Origin: SZUA-430 sp044375275
GTDB lineage: Bacteria; Pseudomonadota; Alphaproteobacteria; Micropepsales; Micropepsaceae
Direction: 5' to 3'
Length of the DNA stretch: 8,227 nt
Assembly: GCA_044375275.1 (NCBI GenBank)
Contig: JBILMZ010000158.1
Coordinates: forward strand, 1-8,227
Shown here: piece after piece, positions 4,386 through 8,227 of the stretch
Layout of the letters: the number at the start of each line of letters is the position of its first letter
Numbering within the stretch: position 1 is the stretch's first letter
Notes under the pieces: generated by a model
Told to the model about the DNA's origin: nothing
Database searches by the model: none
What the model saw: the letters and a program-made list of their open reading frames with translations, nothing else
Program-made: the position numbers and the translations under genes

Positions 4386-5732
4386 ATGGCAGACCTCACA
4401 AAACTCCTCTCCGCCCGCGTTCCCCGCTACACGAGCTACCCGACAGCCGTGCAGTTCCATGCCGGTGTCACGGGCGACACGCACCGCAACTGGACCAGCA
4501 GCCTGCCGGCCGGCGCGCCGCTGTCCCTGTATTTCCATGTCCCGTTCTGCAAGCAGCTCTGCTGGTTCTGCGGCTGCCACACACACGTGGCCAACACCTA
4601 CAGGCCTGTGAAGGCCTATCTCGAACTCATCCGCGCCGAAATGGAACTGGCCGCCCGCGCGCTCCTGCCTGGACACAAGGTCCAGCACATTCACTGGGGC
4701 GGCGGTTCGCCCACCATCCTGCAGCCCGCCGACATCGAGACATTCACCGCCACGATCCGTAGCCTCTTCGATGTCGCGCCGGACGCCGAGTTCGCCGTCG
4801 AGGTTGATCCGCGCACGATCACGCAAGCCATGGCTGACGCCTTCGGACGCGCGGGCGTGAACCGCGCCAGCCTCGGCGTGCAGGACTGCGACACCACAGT
4901 GCTCGCCGCCGTCAATCGCATGCAGACCATCGAGACCACGCGCGATGCCGTCGCCATGCTGCGCGCTGCCGGCGTCTCCCGCCTGAACATCGACCTGATG
5001 TACGGCCTGCCCCATCAAACCGTCGAGGGCGTATGCCGCACGATCGACGCCGTCCACGAAATGCGTCCCGACCGGCTGGCGGTGTTCGGCTATGCCCATC
5101 TCCCCTCATTCAAGCCGCAGCAGGCCCTCATCGACGAGGCCGCCCTGCCCGGACCGGACGAACGCTACGCCCAATACGAGGCAGGCCGCGCACGCCTGCA
5201 GGCCCACGGCTACGAAGCCATCGGCCTCGATCACTTCGCATGGCCGGATGACCAGATCGCCGCTGCCCACCGCGCACGACGCCTGTCCCGGAACTTCCAG
5301 GGCTACACGACCGACGAGGCCCCCGTCCTGATCGGCTTCGGCTCATCCGCCATCAGCGCCTTCCCCGGCGGCTACACCCAGAATGCTGTCGGCATGCCCG
5401 AATACCGCAAGGCCATCATGTCCGGAAATTTCGCGACATCACGCGGCGTGGAACTGACCGCAGACGACCGCCTGCGACGCGACGTGATCTCCGACCTGAT
5501 GTGCTACGGCACCTGCAACCTCGCACAGACCGCCATCCGTCACGGCATGAGCCCAGGCTTTTTCGACGACGACTTTCCAGCCATCGATGCCCTGGCGCAA
5601 GACGGTCTCGTTGAACGCAAGGGCTACAGGCTGCGCATTCCGGACGGCGCACATGCCGGTGTCCGCGTGGTCTGCGCGGCGCTCGACCGTTACCTGTCAA
5701 AGGCACCGACGCGCCACGCCACGGCAGTCTGA
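4386..5732 (+). CDS. hemN: oxygen-independent coproporphyrinogen III oxidase
   Basis: This radical SAM enzyme of haem synthesis converts coproporphyrinogen III to protoporphyrinogen IX by two anaerobic oxidative decarboxylations in the cytoplasm. Diagnostic features are PRYTSYPTA at 13-21, the iron-sulfur motif C55-x3-C59-x2-C62-x-C64 (CKQLCWFCGC), GGGSPT at 105-110 for SAM binding, and the HemN C-terminal domain beginning around LRRDVISDLMCYGTCNL. The length of 448 residues matches true HemN, and the fourth cysteine together with PRYTSYPT separates it from the HemW/YggW relatives. GGAG lies directly before the ATG and AGG further back gives normal spacing. It is convergent with the TetR gene, only 13 bases apart. 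An FNR-like box lies upstream, fitting expression under low oxygen. Confidence 0.96.
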   Translation: MADLTKLLSARVPRYTSYPTAVQFHAGVTGDTHRNWTSSLPAGAPLSLYFHVPFCKQLCWFCGCHTHVANTYRPVKAYLELIRAEMELAARALLPGHKVQHIHWGGGSPTILQPADIETFTATIRSLFDVAPDAEFAVEVDPRTITQAMADAFGRAGVNRASLGVQDCDTTVLAAVNRMQTIETTRDAVAMLRAAGVSRLNIDLMYGLPHQTVEGVCRTIDAVHEMRPDRLAVFGYAHLPSFKPQQALIDEAALPGPDERYAQYEAGRARLQAHGYEAIGLDHFAWPDDQIAAAHRARRLSRNFQGYTTDEAPVLIGFGSSAISAFPGGYTQNAVGMPEYRKAIMSGNFATSRGVELTADDRLRRDVISDLMCYGTCNLAQTAIRHGMSPGFFDDDFPAIDALAQDGLVERKGYRLRIPDGAHAGVRVVCAALDRYLSKAPTRHATAV

Positions 5733-5745
5733 CACCCGCCAGGCG

Positions 5746-6417
5746 TCAGCGTCGCCCCCGAGCGGCCCTGACCTCAGCCTCGATCGCAGCGATCAAGGGC
5801 CGCAAGCCGCGCTCAAGCACGCCTTCGGGATCCGCCTTCACCTTGCCCCTGATGGCAATGGCGTCTGCCGTCAGCGGAAAGCGCTTGGGATCGGGCGGCA
5901 GAAGGGCGGTGCCGTCCTTGACGGTGATCGGAACAAAGAACGCGCCCGTCCCGTTGATGAGTGAGACCAGCGTCCGCGACCAGGTGAGCCGTGCCTTCGA
6001 GTCGAGACCCGCATCGGCAAGCGCCTTCAGCAGCGCCTCGAACGTCGCATAGCCCGAACCGCCCGGGTTCGAGCGCGCTGTCATCAGCATCACGGCGTTG
6101 GGATGCGCGAGAATGGTCCGGATCTGGTTGCGTCCCAAGGCCAGAAGACGCTCGCGCCAGTCGGCAGGCGGATTGTCCCAGCGCGCCGTGACCTCTTCCT
6201 CCAGCGCGCGGCTGATCGCCGTCAGCAGCGCATCCTTGGAGGGGAAGTGGTGATAGAGCGCCATGGCCTCGACGCCAAGCCGCCCGGCCAGCATGCGCAT
6301 GGACAGCGCCTCAAGACCGCCTTCGTCCACCAGCGCCAGCGCCTCGCGCACGATCTGGTCCGGGGTCAGCCCTGGCCGGGCCTTCGCTTTCGGGGATTTT
6401 CGCGCGGCGGTTACCAT
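5746..6417 (-). CDS. TetR-family transcriptional repressor
   Basis: This 223-residue protein has a basic N-terminal arm (residues 1-16), then the TetR DNA-binding domain: LTPDQIVREALALVDEGG, with a helix-turn-helix at about 38-57 (LSMRMLAGRLGVEAMALYHH) and FPSKDALLTAI. The helical C-terminal part (about 80-223) should bind a ligand and form the dimer; it resembles the tetracycline-repressor type, although the ligand cannot be read. The Shine-Dalgarno AAGGAG (complement of 6423-6428) lies six bases from the ATG, a strong match. It is divergent from the membrane protease gene across a repeat-bearing spacer, so it very likely represses both that gene and itself. It converges with hemN on its 3' side. 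Confidence 0.93.
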   Translation of the reverse strand: MVTAARKSPKAKARPGLTPDQIVREALALVDEGGLEALSMRMLAGRLGVEAMALYHHFPSKDALLTAISRALEEEVTARWDNPPADWRERLLALGRNQIRTILAHPNAVMLMTARSNPGGSGYATFEALLKALADAGLDSKARLTWSRTLVSLINGTGAFFVPITVKDGTALLPPDPKRFPLTADAIAIRGKVKADPEGVLERGLRPLIAAIEAEVRAARGRR

Positions 6418-6429
6418 GCACGCTCCTTG

Positions 6430-6466
6430 ACCTTACACCGTACAGCCACTACCTTACACCGTATAG
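6430..6466. promoter_or_regulatory. tandem operator for the TetR-family repressor
   Basis: ACCTTACACCGTA occurs exactly at 6430-6442 and again at 6451-6463, 21 bases apart, or two helical turns. The following three bases (CAG, TAG) extend the match to 15 of 16. Each copy contains TAC-ACC-GTA, a short dyad within CTTAC-N3-GTA, similar in style to TetR-family operators. The second copy overlaps both proposed promoters. The phased layout suggests two repressor dimers on the same face of the helix. Confidence 0.72.
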
Positions 6467-6467
6467 T
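6439..6467 (+). promoter_or_regulatory. candidate promoter of the membrane protease gene
   Basis: TATAGT (6462-6467) matches five of six -10 bases. With a 17-base spacer the -35 position is CGTACA (6439-6444), which fits only its last three bases. The operator copies cover the -35 and run into the -10, a standard arrangement for repression. Transcription would start near 6474. Two exact TTGACA hexamers lie further on (6475-6480 and 6486-6491) but lack a good -10 at the right distance. Confidence 0.4.
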
Positions 6468-6492
6468 ACGAAGCTTGACAGTTTGTTGACAA
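6463..6492 (-). promoter_or_regulatory. candidate promoter of the TetR-family gene
   Basis: On the minus strand TTGTCA (complement of 6487-6492, five of six -35 bases) is followed after 18 bases by TACTAT (complement of 6463-6468, four of six -10 bases). The operator copies sit at and just downstream of the -10, predicting autorepression. The leader to the ATG at 6417 would be about 40 bases. Confidence 0.42.
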
Positions 6493-6520
6493 GACCTTTT
6501 CGACATCAGGGGATATCAGG

Positions 6521-7504
6521 ATGAGTGGTTCCGCAGAAACTGGAGACGACATGAGGCCCGCGCCGTTTGGGCCGCTGGGCGAGCGCGCCCGCATCTGGCA
6601 CCCGCTCGTCATCCTGATCGGCAGCTTCATCGCCTTCTATGTCTGGGCCATCCTGCCCAGCGTCGTCCTGGCCAGCATGGACGCCGCCGCCGGCAAGACG
6701 GATCTCATGGCTCCCGACTCCGCGCTCGTCCAGTACGGCCTGGCCGCCCTCGCCGTTTCCTTTGGCCTGATCCTTCTGCACTTCGTGTTCTGGACACGAG
6801 TGATCGAGCGCAGGCCGCTGACATCCATCGGTCTCTTCCGCGGCGGTTCGGGGAGCAAATATGTGAACGGCCTCGTCTACGGCGTCCTGTTTGCCTTGCT
6901 CGTGAACCTCATCGCCGTGGTGGCGTCCCTCCATTTCGGCTTCTCGATGCCCGCCATGTTTACCGGCAACGCGCCGATCCTGCGCCCCGACCTGTTGCTC
7001 TTCGTGGCCATGATCATTCCGGCCGTCCTGCTGCAGGGCGGCACCGAGGAAGTCGTGTTCCGCGGCTGGATGCTGTCGGCGCTTAGCGCCCGCACCTCGA
7101 TCACGCTCGCCGTGCTCGTCAGCGGCCTCGCTTTCGGTCTCTTCCACGTCGACCGCTTCGTGCTGGACCCCGTCTTCGCGGCCATCTTCATCTCAAGCAC
7201 CGTGGTGATGGGCGTCTTCCTCGGCGTCTGGGCGGTAAAGGCTGGATCGATTGTCGGGCCCATGGGCTTCCACGGCGCCTACAACGCGCTGCTCTTCGTC
7301 ACCGGCTTCCTTGATGGCGCCGCCAAGGCAAAACCCGGCCAGTCAACCGCCCAGATCTGGTCCGACATGATGAGCATGGAGAATATGCAGGAAGCGATCC
7401 GCAACATGGACTTTGTCGCCGCAATGCAGACGGGCGTGGTCATCTGCTCACTGATCGCCATCGCCGTGATGCTGCTGTCAGGCCGGGAGGAAGAAGATCA
7501 CTAG
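6521..7504 (+). CDS. CPBP-family (CAAX/Abi type) intramembrane metalloprotease
   Basis: This 327-residue membrane protein has about eight hydrophobic segments. It shows the three family motifs: E176-E177-V-V-F-R181-G-W, then F-G-L-F-H209 in the second helix pair, and H251-G-A-Y-N255. The glutamates and histidines form the metal site of CPBP glutamic-type intramembrane proteases related to Rce1. Bacterial members cleave peptides or transmembrane segments, process bacteriocins or give self-immunity; the substrate here is unknown. A long segment (about 270-298) rich in Met, Gln and Asn separates the core from a final C-terminal membrane helix. AGGGGA (6508-6513) is the likely ribosome binding site for ATG 6521. 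It is divergently paired with the TetR-family repressor, so it is probably inducible. Confidence 0.9.
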   Translation: MSGSAETGDDMRPAPFGPLGERARIWHPLVILIGSFIAFYVWAILPSVVLASMDAAAGKTDLMAPDSALVQYGLAALAVSFGLILLHFVFWTRVIERRPLTSIGLFRGGSGSKYVNGLVYGVLFALLVNLIAVVASLHFGFSMPAMFTGNAPILRPDLLLFVAMIIPAVLLQGGTEEVVFRGWMLSALSARTSITLAVLVSGLAFGLFHVDRFVLDPVFAAIFISSTVVMGVFLGVWAVKAGSIVGPMGFHGAYNALLFVTGFLDGAAKAKPGQSTAQIWSDMMSMENMQEAIRNMDFVAAMQTGVVICSLIAIAVMLLSGREEEDH

Positions 7505-7517
7505 CGGCAGGCCCGCT
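7503..7517. terminator. possible weak shared hairpin between convergent genes
   Basis: AGCGG (7503-7507) pairs with CCGCT (7513-7517) around five bases, and a pyrimidine-rich stretch with several T residues follows on the plus strand. It overlaps the stop codons of both convergent genes, which are separated by 11 bases. The stem is only five pairs, so its role in termination is uncertain. Confidence 0.25.
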
Positions 7518-8227
7518 ACTTCTTCTTCCCTTGGGGAAACACGCCCTTCGTGGTGAAACGCTGCGAAGGGCCACTCTTCTTCAGCCCCGTCCCCGCCGGC
7601 TGGATGGCAGGCACCAGATGATGCTTGCCGGGTCCGATCAGGTCCGCACGCCCCATCGACTTCAGCGCCTCGCGCAGCACAGGCCAGTTCTCCGGATCAT
7701 GGTAGCGCAGGAACGCCTTGTGGAGCCGCCGCTGCCGCAGCCCCGTGGGACTCGATACCGGCTCGGACGCCCCGCGCCGCACGCCCCGCAGCGGATTGAA
7801 ACCCGTGTGGTACATCGCCGTGGCACTTGCCATGGGTGACGGCAGGAAAGTCTGCACCTGGTCCGCCCGGAAGCCGTTCTTCTTCAGCCAAAGCGACAGC
7901 TGCATCATGTCCTTGTCGGTCGTCCCCGGATGGGCCGCGATGAAATAGGGAATGAGGAAGTACTTCTTGCCGGCCTTCTTGGCCGCCGCATCGAACATTT
8001 CCTTGAACCGGTCATAGGTGCCGATCCCGGGCTTCATCATCTTGGCGAGCGGCCCGTCTTCCGTGTGCTCCGGCGCGATCTTGAGATAGCCACCCACATG
8101 GTGCGTGACGAGCTCCTCGACATATTCAGGGCTCTCGACCGCCAGGTCATAACGAACGCCCGACGCCACCATCACCTTCTTGATGCCCGGCAGGTTGCGC
8201 GCCTTCTTGTAGAGGCTGATCAGCGCC
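7516..8227 (-). CDS. ygiQ: YgiQ-family radical SAM protein, C-terminal part
   Basis: The reading frame is open to the right edge. The visible 236 or so residues include LYKKARNLPGIKKVMVASGVRYDLAV, HHVGGYLKIAPEHTEDGPLAKMMKPG, YFLIPYFIAAHPGTT and FLPSPMASATAMYHTG, in the order seen in the YgiQ family (formerly UPF0313). These are large radical SAM proteins of about 700 residues with unknown reaction. The GTG at 8173-8175 is internal; seventeen further codons without a stop lie upstream in frame and match the family. The iron-sulfur cysteine motif would be further upstream, beyond the window. The C-terminus ends in a basic tail (GKKK), as is common in the family. It converges with the membrane protease gene. 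Confidence 0.93.
   Translation of the reverse strand, partial: ALISLYKKARNLPGIKKVMVASGVRYDLAVESPEYVEELVTHHVGGYLKIAPEHTEDGPLAKMMKPGIGTYDRFKEMFDAAAKKAGKKYFLIPYFIAAHPGTTDKDMMQLSLWLKKNGFRADQVQTFLPSPMASATAMYHTGFNPLRGVRRGASEPVSSPTGLRQRRLHKAFLRYHDPENWPVLREALKSMGRADLIGPGKHHLVPAIQPAGTGLKKSGPSQRFTTKGVFPQGKKK

Noticed and set aside
4347..5099. 250-codon open frame on the minus strand
   Set aside because: It lies wholly opposite hemN and its upstream spacer; the His/Gly/Asp-rich translation is typical of an antisense shadow of a GC-rich gene.
5729..5749. CTGAC/GTCAG stem between the convergent hemN and TetR genes
   Set aside because: It has five pairs plus one beyond a mismatch, no T tract on either side, and it overlaps both coding ends, so it does not support a terminator call.
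6506..7147. 213-codon open frame on the minus strand
   Set aside because: It is antisense to the membrane protease, highly charged and low in complexity; the plus strand carries intact catalytic motifs.
1..8227. CRISPR array, insertion sequence, tRNA, rRNA or phage genes
   Set aside because: I saw no regularly spaced identical repeats, transposase motifs, terminal inverted repeats with target duplications, or cloverleaf and rRNA signatures.

Overview
This is a GC-rich, densely coded stretch of a bacterial chromosome, most likely from a stalked or budding alphaproteobacterium of the Caulobacter/Hyphomonas type. The main evidence is a three-gene cluster at 1131-3349 that reads as the holdfast-anchor operon hfaA-hfaB-hfaD. 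It encodes a curlin-like secreted protein, a CsgG-type outer-membrane lipoprotein and a secreted repeat protein. GANTC, the methylation site of the alphaproteobacterial cell-cycle enzyme CcrM, is sparse: 13 sites by hand count, about half of a rough chance expectation. All assignments rest on reading the sequence; no database search was run.

Layout: (1) 1-136, minus: N-terminal end of a short-chain dehydrogenase, divergent from (2) 248-898, plus: a cytoplasmic FrnE/DsbA-like thiol oxidoreductase. (3) 899-1130: a 232-base control region holding a strong hairpin, GATCCG-containing dyads, a near-perfect sigma-54 promoter and a structured leader. (4) 1131-3349: hfaA, hfaB, hfaD, tightly spaced and closed by a clear intrinsic terminator at 3382-3415. 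(5) 3350-3621: a gap with an inverted repeat and a cluster of three GANTC sites. (6) 3622-4320: a membrane-anchored single-HKD phospholipase-D/Nuc-type protein. (7) 4386-5732: hemN, oxygen-independent coproporphyrinogen III oxidase, with an FNR/FixK-like box just upstream. (8) 5746-6417, minus: a TetR-family repressor, divergent from (9) 6521-7504, plus: a CPBP/CAAX-type membrane protease. The 103 bases between them carry two 13-bp repeats exactly 21 bp apart, a likely operator. (10) 7516-8227, minus: the C-terminal part of a YgiQ-family radical SAM protein, cut by the window edge.

How the genes work together: HfaB probably forms the outer-membrane export pore for HfaA and HfaD, which would anchor the polysaccharide adhesin to the cell pole. 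The sigma-54 promoter suggests activator-dependent, possibly developmental, control. The repressor and membrane protease form a second regulated pair. The thiol oxidoreductase, phospholipase-D-like protein, hemN and ygiQ look like independent neighbours. The most notable signals are the sigma-54 control region of the hfa operon, the 47-residue repeats and paired cysteines in the hfa products, and the phased operator between the repressor and protease genes.
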